NCBI GenBank assembly: GCA_900550025.1
Contig: URQP01000014.1
Span: 1-30,679, forward strand
Source: an uncultured Porphyromonadaceae bacterium
Lineage (GTDB): Bacteria; Bacteroidota; Bacteroidia; Bacteroidales; Muribaculaceae
Length of the DNA: 30,679 nt
Direction of reading: 5' to 3'
The notes beneath the pieces were generated by a model. It did not search any database. It was not told where the DNA came from and saw only the letters and a program-made list of their open reading frames with translations. The translations under genes and the position numbers were made by a program. Shown in pieces: positions 1 through 6,518 of the stretch. Position 1 is the first letter of the stretch; the number at the start of each line of letters is the position of its first letter.

Positions 1-1
1 G

Positions 2-70
2 TTTGATTTACAAATAAGTTGGGCAGACGTAAACGGACAGCAATCGTATTCAAATATAATTCAAATATAA
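2..70 (+). CDS. C-terminal end of an upstream gene (partial)
   Basis: One frame is open from the window edge to a TAA at 68-70 and gives 22 residues ending ADVNGQQSYSNIIQI. The next ATG follows after a single base, which is the tight spacing of an operon. The fragment is too short to recognise a family. It could also be a chance open frame; the support is the frame and the spacing only. Confidence 0.35.
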   Translation, partial: FDLQISWADVNGQQSYSNIIQI

Positions 71-71
71 T

Positions 72-233
72 ATGGACACATTCTTAGGAGTAGTTGTCGG
101 TATTCTGTCTCTTTCGGTTGCAGTTTTTGTTGGAACTCAAATATATCAATCATTTACATTGAAAAGAGATAAAAAAGAGCAAGTGCTAAAATTGGTATTT
201 GGCGATAACAATATTGAAATTTTAAATAGATAG
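72..233 (+). CDS. Small single-pass membrane protein, 53 aa
   Basis: This short ORF starts ATG at 72 and ends TAG at 231-233. Residues 4-23 form a hydrophobic segment (FLGVVVGILSLSVAVFVGTQ), followed by a Lys/Arg-rich stretch (LKRDKKEQ), as expected for an N-out, C-in anchor with a short cytosolic tail. The N-terminus resembles that of the 177-residue protein at 654-1187 (MDYWSAIVGVLSLLVTVLIG), so the two may be related. It sits 4 nt upstream of the next gene and is probably cotranscribed with it. I do not recognise a named family. It may be a truncated copy of a longer membrane-anchored coiled-coil protein. Confidence 0.55.
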   Translation: MDTFLGVVVGILSLSVAVFVGTQIYQSFTLKRDKKEQVLKLVFGDNNIEILNR

Positions 234-237
234 TAAT

Positions 238-582
238 ATGAATTATTGGTTGTATCAAGAAGCTCTCAAAAAGATGAAAGACTTTAAAAGGGTTGTTGTC
301 TTTGAATACAATGATAGTGAGGGTAATTTCAATGCAAATTATGGGACAAGCGAAGAGAACACTCACGGTTATAGAACCATTTGTGAAACTACTTATGGTA
401 TATGGAATCCTTTTTATAGGATGTTGATTAGAAGATATGATTTTGAAACAGACAATCGACCAAGTTTTGATTCAATACAAAAAGAATGGGAAGACTACCT
501 GCTCTTATTGAAAGATATTGATTATTACAAGGCAGAAGAGGAAAGGATTAAAGAAGATATGAAGAAAGCTACGAATGGGTAA
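238..582 (+). CDS. Hypothetical acidic protein, 114 aa
   Basis: The protein is soluble, with no signal peptide or membrane segment. The N-terminal part is mixed alpha/beta (KRVVVFEYNDSEGNF), the middle is rich in Tyr and Arg (residues 42-75), and the C-terminus is a charged helix (KAEEERIKEDMKKATNG). It starts 4 nt after the stop of the 53-residue membrane protein, so the two are probably translated from one message. The base composition is AT-rich like its neighbours and unlike the integrase. No family is recognised. The stop codon lies inside a perfect 11-bp inverted repeat, described separately. Confidence 0.7.
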   Translation: MNYWLYQEALKKMKDFKRVVVFEYNDSEGNFNANYGTSEENTHGYRTICETTYGIWNPFYRMLIRRYDFETDNRPSFDSIQKEWEDYLLLLKDIDYYKAEEERIKEDMKKATNG

Positions 583-601
583 GTATTTAGCATTCGTAGC
601 T
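567..601 (+). terminator. 11-bp inverted repeat across a stop codon
   Basis: AGCTACGAATG (567-577) and CATTCGTAGCT (591-601) are perfect inverted repeats with a 13-nt loop that contains the TAA stop of the 114-aa gene. The sequence after it is AT-rich but has only a broken T tract (TTGTTTTATTT), so it may be a weak terminator, an mRNA-stabilising hairpin or a protein-binding site. Confidence 0.5.
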
Positions 602-653
602 AATACTTGTTTTATTTAACAAGCCTATTTGTTATTTTGGCATTAAAAGCATT

Positions 654-1187
654 ATGGATTATTGGAGTGCAATCGTTGGTGTTTTATCATTACTTGTCAC
701 CGTCCTTATCGGCTGGCAGGTGATAAATGTGTGGGAGGTACATAAAAAGATTAGCTACTTAGAAGAATTCTGCAACGATTTACAAGATAAATGCGCAAAA
801 GTTTCCACACGATGTTCTAAGATTGAAGAATCAGTTCTGCAAAAGGAGAAGAATTTGAAAAAACATATCGAGGAGAAAATTCACCATGAACGTATTGTAT
901 TCGGACTTTTACGGCAATATTTGGAATTATTCAACAATCCAAATGCAGATGATGAACAATCTTTTAAGTCCTATTGCAGAATAGCAGAATCAGCGAATAA
1001 ATTGGAAGAATGGAGGTTTCGAGATGAGGCTTTGGATAGGGCTATGATAATATATCACAAAATTGATACGTCAAATATAAAAGCTGACGATGATTTCTAT
1101 AAGCGGGTTAAGCCTATGCTGGATGATATATATACTGATGATGCAAAAGAACTAAAAGATTTCATCAAAATATATAAAATCAATTGA
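654..1187 (+). CDS. Membrane-anchored coiled-coil protein, 177 aa
   Basis: Residues 5-27 form one transmembrane helix (AIVGVLSLLVTVLIGWQVIN). A long charged, heptad-like region follows at about 32-85 (SYLEEF, CAKVSTRCSKIEESVLQKEK), and then a helical C-terminal domain to residue 177. No signal peptidase site is evident, so the helix probably serves as an anchor with the rest in the cytoplasm. The anchor resembles that of the 53-residue protein upstream. I recognise no catalytic motif. Proteins of this architecture are common in mobile islands, but a function cannot be assigned. Confidence 0.75.
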   Translation: MDYWSAIVGVLSLLVTVLIGWQVINVWEVHKKISYLEEFCNDLQDKCAKVSTRCSKIEESVLQKEKNLKKHIEEKIHHERIVFGLLRQYLELFNNPNADDEQSFKSYCRIAESANKLEEWRFRDEALDRAMIIYHKIDTSNIKADDDFYKRVKPMLDDIYTDDAKELKDFIKIYKIN

Positions 1188-1431
1188 ATATGTAATAATG
1201 TGCGTGCTACGGCTGCTGCGGAATCGACGGAGAAGAAAGAGGCATAGCCCGGTACAGGATAGTCAGGATGGACGAAAGATAAAATAATTGAGTGAAGTAT
1301 TTCTCCATACCAAAAGCAGATGATAGTTCACGATAATTTTATTTATTATTGATAAATTAATAGTTTTAATTAGTTCGCACTTTAATTTATATCTAATTTT
1401 GTGACGGAACAAGACTGTCGAATGCCCGGAA
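1188..1431 (+). other. Spacer with a possible gene-end remnant
   Basis: Nothing complete is coded here. A GC-richer patch at 1203-1247 reads RATAAAESTEKKEA followed by TAG in one frame, which looks like the charged tail of a bacterial protein but has no upstream frame. The remaining sequence is AT-rich and ends in the promoter-like element before the 1432 gene. The patch could be a scar from an earlier insertion or deletion in the island. Confidence 0.25.
1394..1401 (+). promoter_or_regulatory. Bacteroidota -7 element upstream of the PLD-like gene
   Basis: TAATTTTG matches the Bacteroidota -7 consensus TAnnTTTG and lies 30 nt before the ATG at 1432. No clear TTTG is present about 20 nt upstream, so only half of the promoter is recognisable. 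It would drive the two overlapping genes 1432-2803. Confidence 0.45.
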
Positions 1432-1989
1432 ATGAAAGAATATAGAATTTTTGTATCAAACTTAGCAAAAAGTGAAGAAAACAGGGTGTTTCTCAATTCT
1501 GATGAGAAACACGCATTGGTGGTTCTTGTAAATCTTTTCAGACAAGCTGTTGATGTTGTCCGTATTTTTGCAGGATGCCTGTGCGAGCATATAGGCAACG
1601 AGCCTGAATACATTGAAGCCATCAGTGAGTTTATCGAAAGGAAAGGCAAAGTCCGTATCTTGTTGAACAACTACGACGAAAAACTCGTGTTAAATTCAAA
1701 TCTATTCAAGAGGCTTGCATTTTATGTATCAGAGGGATATGACATTCAGGTGAAAAGGACATTGGCACATCCTTTTTTGTCAAAAGACCCGGAAAAAAAA
1801 GAAGTGCATTTCACCGTGTCAGATGAAAAAGGCTATCGGATTGAGACAAATATTGAGGAAAGAACTGCTGAATGCAATTTCAACAATCCTCTTCTGGCAA
1901 GAGGAATCGCAGGTTTCTTCGACAGGATATTTGATAATCCGGAATCGGTAAGCATCGACATAAACTCTTTGTTCAATGGAACTAAATGA
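1432..1989 (+). CDS. PLD-like fold protein lacking a full HKD motif, 185 aa
   Basis: This is a soluble protein with no signal peptide or membrane helix. A middle section of alternating strands and helices (KVRILLNNYDEK, then YDIQVKRTL) is followed by VHFTVSDEKGYRIE and then CNFNNPLLARGIAGFFDRIF. That layout resembles the C-terminal half of phospholipase D-like proteins, where a histidine strand (here H126, D131) is followed by an N-F-N turn and a last helix. The canonical H-x-K-x4-D is not intact because Thr replaces Lys, so it may bind a ligand or nucleic acid rather than cut it. Its last 14 nt overlap the next gene, which implies translational coupling and a shared function. The PLD-like assignment is an impression from the pattern and has not been tested by alignment. 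Confidence 0.7.
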   Translation: MKEYRIFVSNLAKSEENRVFLNSDEKHALVVLVNLFRQAVDVVRIFAGCLCEHIGNEPEYIEAISEFIERKGKVRILLNNYDEKLVLNSNLFKRLAFYVSEGYDIQVKRTLAHPFLSKDPEKKEVHFTVSDEKGYRIETNIEERTAECNFNNPLLARGIAGFFDRIFDNPESVSIDINSLFNGTK

Positions 1990-2803
1990 TTTTTCGTCAA
2001 TTATCGAAATAGGGGTTACATTGAACATTGCATTTGTAGCCATTGAGTATGTGAAGTCATACACAAAGATTCTATGCAATCAAGTCTTTAAACTCCAGCA
2101 CTGCATAGAATCTTCATTTAATGAATGCCTTAAAGTTCTTGTCGATGAGGAAACGCTCGCCCATATCCAGCCGAATAAAATAGGCGATAACAAGAACACG
2201 AACAATTTAATAGAGAAAGCAAAGCGCACGCGGGAAATCCTCAAAAAAGACATAGATACGGAAAAGTCGAAATTCGGTGAAAGGATTGAGGGTGTCTGTG
2301 AAGCTAAAAACGTGTCAGCCATAAGCCTTTGGCTGTTCTTTTACGGATTGACTGGTCTGTTTTTATGTGGATTAAGCATAGATATTACTTCAAAGCATTT
2401 ATTTTGGGGCATACTTACGTTGTCTACCGCCCTGTATGCGATAATAGGGTGGCTTACAAAGCCGAACAACAAAGCTGTTTGGCGAGATTATTCGACGTTA
2501 AGGCATTCTATTATGTGGTATTGCATCTTGCTTACAGCTGATGTCGTGCTTACTGTGTGCCTTAGAGATTGTGCAATCGTTATTATGCCGTATGTTTGGC
2601 CTATTTCTTTATTATTAGGGCTTGGTCTGATGTATTCCAATTTTATAGCATCAGTTGTGAAAGTGTGGAGCAAGGCCGGGGAAATAAGGAAAGAGATTGT
2701 ATCTGCTTCGGAAAACTTGAAAGTAAAATGTTCCGAATTGCAAAAAGATGTGGACAAACTTATTAGTGTGAACGAGCTTTGCGCACAATTGGAAGTGGAA
2801 TGA
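1976..2803 (+). CDS. Five-TM membrane protein with two cytosolic helical domains, 275 aa
   Basis: Hydrophobic segments lie at about residues 7-25, 113-133, 140-160, 178-197 and 200-226. The first is followed by a charged helical region (28-112) and the last by a coiled-coil-like tail (228-275). With five crossings both soluble parts fall on the same side. The basic loop between TM3 and TM4 (TKPNNKAVWRDYSTLRHS) puts that side in the cytoplasm by the positive-inside rule. The start ATG lies inside the PLD-like gene (14-nt overlap). I do not recognise a named family. A soluble protein coupled to a multi-pass membrane protein in an integrase-linked island resembles the sensor/effector arrangement of phage-defence modules, but this is inference only. 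Confidence 0.8.
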   Translation: MELNDFSSIIEIGVTLNIAFVAIEYVKSYTKILCNQVFKLQHCIESSFNECLKVLVDEETLAHIQPNKIGDNKNTNNLIEKAKRTREILKKDIDTEKSKFGERIEGVCEAKNVSAISLWLFFYGLTGLFLCGLSIDITSKHLFWGILTLSTALYAIIGWLTKPNNKAVWRDYSTLRHSIMWYCILLTADVVLTVCLRDCAIVIMPYVWPISLLLGLGLMYSNFIASVVKVWSKAGEIRKEIVSASENLKVKCSELQKDVDKLISVNELCAQLEVE

Positions 2804-2942
2804 ATCTCTATACCAGTGGCTTATCCGTCTGCTTATGTCGAGTTGCGAAAAACAAGTTTCTAATGGACTCAAAATCTGTCAAAGCGTTGTCATAAGCGGA
2901 ATCAGGGTGGGTGTTCGGATTGGAAAGATAGGCGAAATAGAT

Positions 2943-2975
2943 TTTGAGGAACAACTTCCTTTTCTTGTATCTTTG
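2943..2975 (+). promoter_or_regulatory. Bacteroidota promoter for the secreted protein at 3065
   Basis: TTTG at 2943-2946 and TATCTTTG at 2968-2975 are separated by 21 nt and match the -33/-7 consensus. Transcription would start near 2982, leaving an untranslated leader of about 80 nt before the ATG at 3065. Confidence 0.6.
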
Positions 2976-3064
2976 TATCTGCTTAATAATGTTTCCCATA
3001 CGATGTTTTCTTGCAAATATTCATAAAACGGCATATTTATTCAAAATTGTTTAACACAGATTTT

Positions 3065-3664
3065 ATGAAACAGTTGATTTTAATCATTGCGGCATTCTTG
3101 CCGCTGTTGGTCTCGGCACAAAGTGCGGGGCAGGGCGTGGAAAAACGCCAAAGCAAAATGGATTTGTTTGTTTCCCAGACAGGCAAAATTGTTAAACTTA
3201 CGGATTATAAGACAGAGGGCCTTTCTGGCGGATTTGCATTCGTTTCAACCAAGTCTGATTGCTGTGTGAGAAAAGTGGAAAGTGGGGGAGATGTCAAATA
3301 TTTTTACCGTATTGAAAAGAAGAATAAGGAAAACAATGGCTCTGTCGCTTATATCGAATATGCGGATTTGTTGGAAGTAATAAGGGCTGTTGAGAAAATG
3401 ATTGGTGAAATGGATGCAGATATTTTGTCAAAGCCGGATTATTTGGAAAATACTTTTAAAACGGTTGACTATTTTATAGTAGGATATTCCGTGGAAAAGA
3501 AAGATATAAGCTGGTTTATAAGGCTGGAGGAATATGGATATGACAAATATCTGCGCTTTCAGGATAAAGGAAAGGACGGCGGGGCGTACATCCTCGACAA
3601 CTTCAAGAAAGCTGCGGCTATGATTGAGGAGATGATGAGGCAGGACGGAACGAATGCTGGATAA
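3065..3664 (+). CDS. Secreted hypothetical protein, 199 aa
   Basis: I chose the ATG at 3065 because it opens a clear signal peptide (MKQLILIIAAFLPLLVSAQS) with a likely cleavage after VSA. The open frame runs upstream to 3011, but those residues would bury the signal. The mature protein is about 180 residues, mixed alpha/beta, with the pair SDCCVRKVESGG and several aromatic strands (VKYFYRIEKK, DISWFIRLEEYGYDKYLRF). No lipobox or known domain is recognised. It has its own promoter and is followed by a rho-independent terminator, so it is a single-gene transcript. It is AT-rich like the other left-hand island genes. Confidence 0.75.
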   Translation: MKQLILIIAAFLPLLVSAQSAGQGVEKRQSKMDLFVSQTGKIVKLTDYKTEGLSGGFAFVSTKSDCCVRKVESGGDVKYFYRIEKKNKENNGSVAYIEYADLLEVIRAVEKMIGEMDADILSKPDYLENTFKTVDYFIVGYSVEKKDISWFIRLEEYGYDKYLRFQDKGKDGGAYILDNFKKAAAMIEEMMRQDGTNAG

Positions 3665-3699
3665 GCAACTGTGCATTGAAAGATTAAAAGGAAATGGAG

Positions 3700-3729
3700 A
3701 GAGCCGCCTTTTCTGACGGCTCTTTTTTT
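3700..3729 (+). terminator. Rho-independent terminator
   Basis: AGAGCCG (3700-3706) pairs with CGGCTCT (3717-3723) around a 10-nt loop, followed by a run of T (3723-3729). It ends the 3065-3664 transcript and separates it from the convergent gene at 3732-4055. Confidence 0.85.
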
Positions 3730-3731
3730 GT

Positions 3732-4055
3732 TTAACTGTTATGCCCCAACAGCCATTCCGCCGCCTCGTTAACAGCCCTTGCCGCCTCCAGTGCCGTGCA
3801 TTGGTCAACCCACTCGACGGAATCTATGCCGCCGTCATTCACCACCCCGACGAAGCGCGGACGGACATTGCGCCGTATCACACGCACGCCGTTGCGGTCG
3901 ATGAGGTCGTATGCCGCACGCTCCGCGTCGCAGTTGCAGATTGAGAACTCCGGCATCATATCCGCCTCCGATGACGAGGCCAGTATGCCGCCGCACAATG
4001 GGCATACGTGGGCATATATGCCGTTGCCCAGATTTGTAATCCTTGTTACTTTCAT
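3732..4055 (-). CDS. Small Cys-rich, probably zinc-binding protein, 107 aa
   Basis: This is a cytosolic protein with CPLCGG near residue 18 and a second Cys pair (SICNCDAE) about 20 residues later. Together they form a likely four-cysteine zinc ribbon. The remainder is helical and acidic (CTALEAARAVNEAAEWLLG). It starts at the ATG complementary to 4053-4055, just after the hicAB terminator hairpin on the same strand, and converges on the secreted protein at 3065. Its GC-rich composition resembles the integrase rather than the AT-rich genes to the left. No family is recognised; similar small zinc-ribbon proteins are frequent passengers beside integrases. Confidence 0.65.
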   Translation of the reverse strand: MKVTRITNLGNGIYAHVCPLCGGILASSSEADMMPEFSICNCDAERAAYDLIDRNGVRVIRRNVRPRFVGVVNDGGIDSVEWVDQCTALEAARAVNEAAEWLLGHNS

Positions 4056-4071
4056 TTTTTTTCTGTTTGGG

Positions 4072-4104
4072 AAAATGCCCCGCGTCCGCGACGGGACACG
4101 GGGC
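4072..4104 (-). terminator. Terminator hairpin after hicB
   Basis: On the minus strand, GCCCCGTGTCC pairs with GGACGCGGGGC (one G-U pair, 6-nt loop) and is followed by ATTTTCC. It lies between the hicB stop at 4134 and the start of the next minus-strand gene at 4055. Confidence 0.6.
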
Positions 4105-4133
4105 TGTTGTCTGCTCTTTGCAACTATGATACA

Positions 4134-4538
4134 TCAAAATGTTGCCACTTGCAATTCCTGCGTTATCTTCCGTATGCACCCTGCTATTTTTTCATATTGC
4201 ATACGCCCTGCATTTCGACGGCCTGTTAAGTACTGATTGAGCTGAGCATAATTTATTCCTGACATTTCAGCTATCTTTTTTGTGTTGAAACAGTTGAAAT
4301 AATCAAAAAATGAGCGCAAGTCATATTTGTACTCAAAATCGTATTCAGGCAATGGCTTACCCTCGTTCCTGTATTCCTCGCTCATCAACCGGTACGATTC
4401 GCGGAAGCTGTCAATAGCCTCTTCAGATGTTTTACCCATCCCGACAGCACCGAAGTCTTTTGAATCGTCTTCAATATAACAACTGAAAGAACCGTCGGAA
4501 GCCATTTCTACTGTAACTATAAGTTTTTCTTTGCCCAT
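4134..4538 (-). CDS. hicB: HicB-type antitoxin
   Basis: I took the start at 4538 because MGKEKLIVTVEMASDGSFSC is the usual beginning of the HicB partial RNase H fold. The frame is open to 4655, but those residues look unrelated. Residues 1-55 form the HicB fold (TSEEAIDSFRESYRLMSEEY). Residues 85-134 form a helix-turn-helix DNA-binding domain (KKIAEMSGINYAQLNQYLTG, then RRNAG) of the XRE-like kind found in Bacteroides HicB. Its role is to bind and neutralise HicA and to repress the operon. It lies 79 nt downstream of hicA on the same strand, in the hicA-hicB order. At 134 aa the length fits the family. Confidence 0.88.
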   Translation of the reverse strand: MGKEKLIVTVEMASDGSFSCYIEDDSKDFGAVGMGKTSEEAIDSFRESYRLMSEEYRNEGKPLPEYDFEYKYDLRSFFDYFNCFNTKKIAEMSGINYAQLNQYLTGRRNAGRMQYEKIAGCIRKITQELQVATF

Positions 4539-4597
4539 AATTAAACAAGTTACGTTGCTACAAGCCTTGAAATTATGCAAACGCACACCTCGTAGCA

Positions 4598-4627
4598 GGG
4601 CAGAATTGCCCGGACAATTATTGTCCG
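4598..4627. repeat. Adjacent hairpin and 17-bp palindrome at the hicA 3' end
   Basis: CGGACAATTATTGTCCG (4611-4627) is a perfect palindrome around one base and overlaps the hicA stop. GGGCA/TGCCC (4598-4602, 4607-4611) forms a second small hairpin beside it. The position between toxin and antitoxin suggests an RNA structure that sets their ratio, or a second HicB-binding site; neither is shown. Confidence 0.5.
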
Positions 4628-4803
4628 AGCATCCTGCGTCTAAGTTTCCGTTCAAGTCCTTTGCCGAGTTCTTGGGATTCGTGTCGCGGTATGGCGACTT
4701 TATTTCCAGTTATCGGGCTGAACCAAACATCGTGTTCGCTTCCGTGACGAACTAAACGGCATCCTGCCGTTTTTAACTCCTGTACGAATTGTTTCGTTTT
4801 CAT
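4618..4803 (-). CDS. hicA: HicA-type mRNA interferase toxin
   Basis: The 61-residue protein has the double-stranded RNA-binding-like HicA fold: a first helix (MKTKQFVQELKTAGCRLVR), the catalytic-histidine strand (HGSEHDVWFSPITGNKVAIP) and a closing helix (LGKGLERKLRRRMLG). HicA toxins cleave mRNA and are held inactive by HicB. I used the ATG at 4803 rather than the frame opening at 4860, because the promoter -7 element lies at 4830-4837 and an upstream start would fall before the transcript. The length is normal for the family. It lies between the integrase and hicB, all on the minus strand, and probably stabilises the island. Confidence 0.88.
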   Translation of the reverse strand: MKTKQFVQELKTAGCRLVRHGSEHDVWFSPITGNKVAIPRHESQELGKGLERKLRRRMLGQ

Positions 4804-4829
4804 AATTTCAAAGAGCTTTAACAACGTCA

Positions 4830-4861
4830 CAAAGGTATATAAAAATATAGCACAAACCAAA
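4830..4861 (-). promoter_or_regulatory. hicA promoter
   Basis: On the minus strand, TTTG (4861-4858) and TACCTTTG (4837-4830) are exactly 20 nt apart, a full match to the Bacteroidota -33/-7 consensus. The predicted start of transcription is near 4823, about 20 nt before the hicA ATG. Confidence 0.75.
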
Positions 4862-4916
4862 TTTTATGCCATATTTCTTTATTAATTGTGTGATTTTAAC
4901 ATTCGTGTGGGAGTTA

Positions 4917-6233
4917 TTATTCTATAAGTGATACCAATTCCTTTTTTATGTCGTCGTCGATTTCACGGTAGCGGGCGAACGCCTTGCTGCCCTCCTTGTG
5001 TCCCGACAATGCCCCCACAAGATTGGGGTCTTTAACCTGCTTGTAGATGTTGCCGATGAACGTGCGCCGGGCAAGATGGCTGCTCGCAAGCTCGTTGATG
5101 GGACGCTTCACCTCCTCGCCTGTCACCGTGTCGAGAACCGTCACGAGCCTTGTCACGCCGCAAAGCGTGAAAATCTCCTTTATGGCCTCGTTGTACTTCT
5201 GCTGTGATATGAAAGGGAAAAGCCGCCCTGTCTTGTCAACGCCTTTGTATTTCTCCACCAACGCCTTTGCCCTTTCGTTCAACGGAACTCTGACGGTTTC
5301 GGGACGCTCGCCCTTGGTCTTTCTCGGTATGTATTCCACCGCTCCGCCTATGATGCTTTCATCCGTCAGGCTGTAAAGGTCGCTCACCCTGCAACCGATG
5401 CAGCAGTGGAACACGAAGATGTCCCTCTGCACCGCCAGCGCGGGACGTTTCGACAAGTCCGCCTCCGCTATCATATTCCTTTCCTCCGTGGTGATGTAGT
5501 ACGGCGTGCCGTACCGCTCCGCCTTGATGTGGTAGTCGGTGAAAGGGTCGGGCGTGCCGTTCTTCTTCGCGCTCCAGTGCGAGAATGCCCGCAGCTTCTT
5601 CATTATGCAGCTTATCACGTTGCCGCCCCTCTCCTTTGCCGCCCTCGTGTCCTTGCCTACGGCGGCAAGCACCGCGCCGTATGTCTCCGGGTATCTTTCC
5701 GCCAGCCTATGCTCGTCTTTCAGGAAACGCTCGAATTTTTCAAGGAAAGCGGGTGTGAACGTGCCGAAGTCCAAAGTGAAAGAATTGTCGGCGGTGAGCC
5801 GTGTGAACGCCTGATAGCGCAGCAATGAATTTTTCAGGACTTTATAATGCGCGGTGTATTCTCCTGATTCCTTTTTCTTGCACAGGTATTCGTCGAATTG
5901 CCTGAAGAAATCTTTTCCATCCTCTGACTTGTCCTCTTTTTCTCCGTACACGTATATCTCCAGTATCTCGCTTGTCAGCCCCTCGTGCTTGTGCGCCTCG
6001 TATGCCTCCGTTATCCGCTCTTTCATAGCGGCTATCTCCGAAGCTATGCGCGCCTTTTCCCGGTCGTCGAACACGGCACGCTTGCGGATGCACTCGTTTT
6101 TTTCGTCCCACAACGCCACAGGCACTTCAATGCCGCTCTTGATGAAAAACTGCACGTTCCTGCCGTCGGACAGCCTGAACCTAACCTTAGCCGTCTTCGC
6201 TGTTGACCTCACCATCGCCTTTACCGTCGCCAT
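4917..6233 (-). CDS. Tyrosine recombinase/integrase, 438 aa
   Basis: The enzyme cuts and rejoins DNA through a tyrosine at specific attachment sites. Residues 1-100 form the arm-type DNA-binding domain seen in Bacteroidota integrases (RFRLSDGRNVQFFIKSG), about 105-235 the SAM-like core-binding domain, and 250-438 the catalytic domain. The catalytic set appears complete: R282 (GCRVSDL), a Lys in PRKTKGE, H386 and R389 (SSHLARRTF), H412 (LSGHKEG) and Y422 (AFARYREI). The length is typical. It sits at the right edge of the island, transcribed inward. A duplicated 16-bp repeat lies immediately upstream, and an inverted repeat covers its presumed promoter. It is much more GC-rich than the genes at 1-3.7 kb. 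Confidence 0.93.
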   Translation of the reverse strand: MATVKAMVRSTAKTAKVRFRLSDGRNVQFFIKSGIEVPVALWDEKNECIRKRAVFDDREKARIASEIAAMKERITEAYEAHKHEGLTSEILEIYVYGEKEDKSEDGKDFFRQFDEYLCKKKESGEYTAHYKVLKNSLLRYQAFTRLTADNSFTLDFGTFTPAFLEKFERFLKDEHRLAERYPETYGAVLAAVGKDTRAAKERGGNVISCIMKKLRAFSHWSAKKNGTPDPFTDYHIKAERYGTPYYITTEERNMIAEADLSKRPALAVQRDIFVFHCCIGCRVSDLYSLTDESIIGGAVEYIPRKTKGERPETVRVPLNERAKALVEKYKGVDKTGRLFPFISQQKYNEAIKEIFTLCGVTRLVTVLDTVTGEEVKRPINELASSHLARRTFIGNIYKQVKDPNLVGALSGHKEGSKAFARYREIDDDIKKELVSLIE

Positions 6234-6271
6234 AATGTAATATGTTAAGTTTACCGATTAATTATGTTTAG

Positions 6272-6287
6272 CATACGTTCAAGTCCC
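6272..6287 (+). repeat. 16-bp direct repeat, copy 1
   Basis: CATACGTTCAAGTCCC is repeated exactly at 6318-6333, with starts 46 bp apart. It lies within 100 nt of the integrase start. The string GTTCAAGTCCC resembles a tRNA T-arm, a common integration target, but no foldable tRNA surrounds it. It could be an arm-type integrase site or part of an attachment site. Confidence 0.6.
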
Positions 6288-6317
6288 ACTCTGTTTTTGA
6301 ACGGAACAGTCCAAATT

Positions 6318-6333
6318 CATACGTTCAAGTCCC
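6318..6333 (+). repeat. 16-bp direct repeat, copy 2
   Basis: Exact second copy of CATACGTTCAAGTCCC. It is followed by CGTAGGACAACG, which does not complete a tRNA acceptor stem. See copy 1 at 6272. Confidence 0.6.
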
Positions 6334-6352
6334 GTAGGACAACGAAAAAACC

Positions 6353-6381
6353 GTTGTGCAAATGTAGAAAATCTGCACAAC
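6353..6381 (-). promoter_or_regulatory. Inverted repeat over the integrase promoter
   Basis: GTTGTGCA (6353-6360) and TGCACAAC (6374-6381) are perfect 8-bp arms. On the minus strand, TACATTTG (6366-6359) matches the -7 consensus and overlaps one arm. A 3/4 match to the -33 box (TTCG, 6390-6387) lies 20 nt upstream. A dyad centred on the promoter is the layout of a repressor operator. The predicted leader is about 120 nt and contains both 16-bp repeats. Confidence 0.5.
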
Positions 6382-6518
6382 ATCTCCGAATTTTTATGTT
6401 ATTTTATGATATTCCGTGTTATCTGTGATTCTTGCAAAACGCTGTGATACAATAGCATTTTTGATAACATACGGTAACATTGGAAATTGTTGCTTATGAT
6501 TCTTCCTGGACAACTTGG

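Noticed and set aside
2835..3026. 63-codon plus-strand ORF before the secreted protein
   Set aside because: It overlaps the promoter at 2943-2975 and has no domain or ribosome-binding support.
3796..4236. 146-codon plus-strand ORF opposite the Cys-rich protein and hicB
   Set aside because: It runs antisense across two minus-strand genes and the terminator hairpin between them.
6318..6345. Possible tRNA 3' end (GTTCAAGTCCC)
   Set aside because: The T-stem does not pair and no anticodon arm or acceptor stem can be found upstream in either copy.
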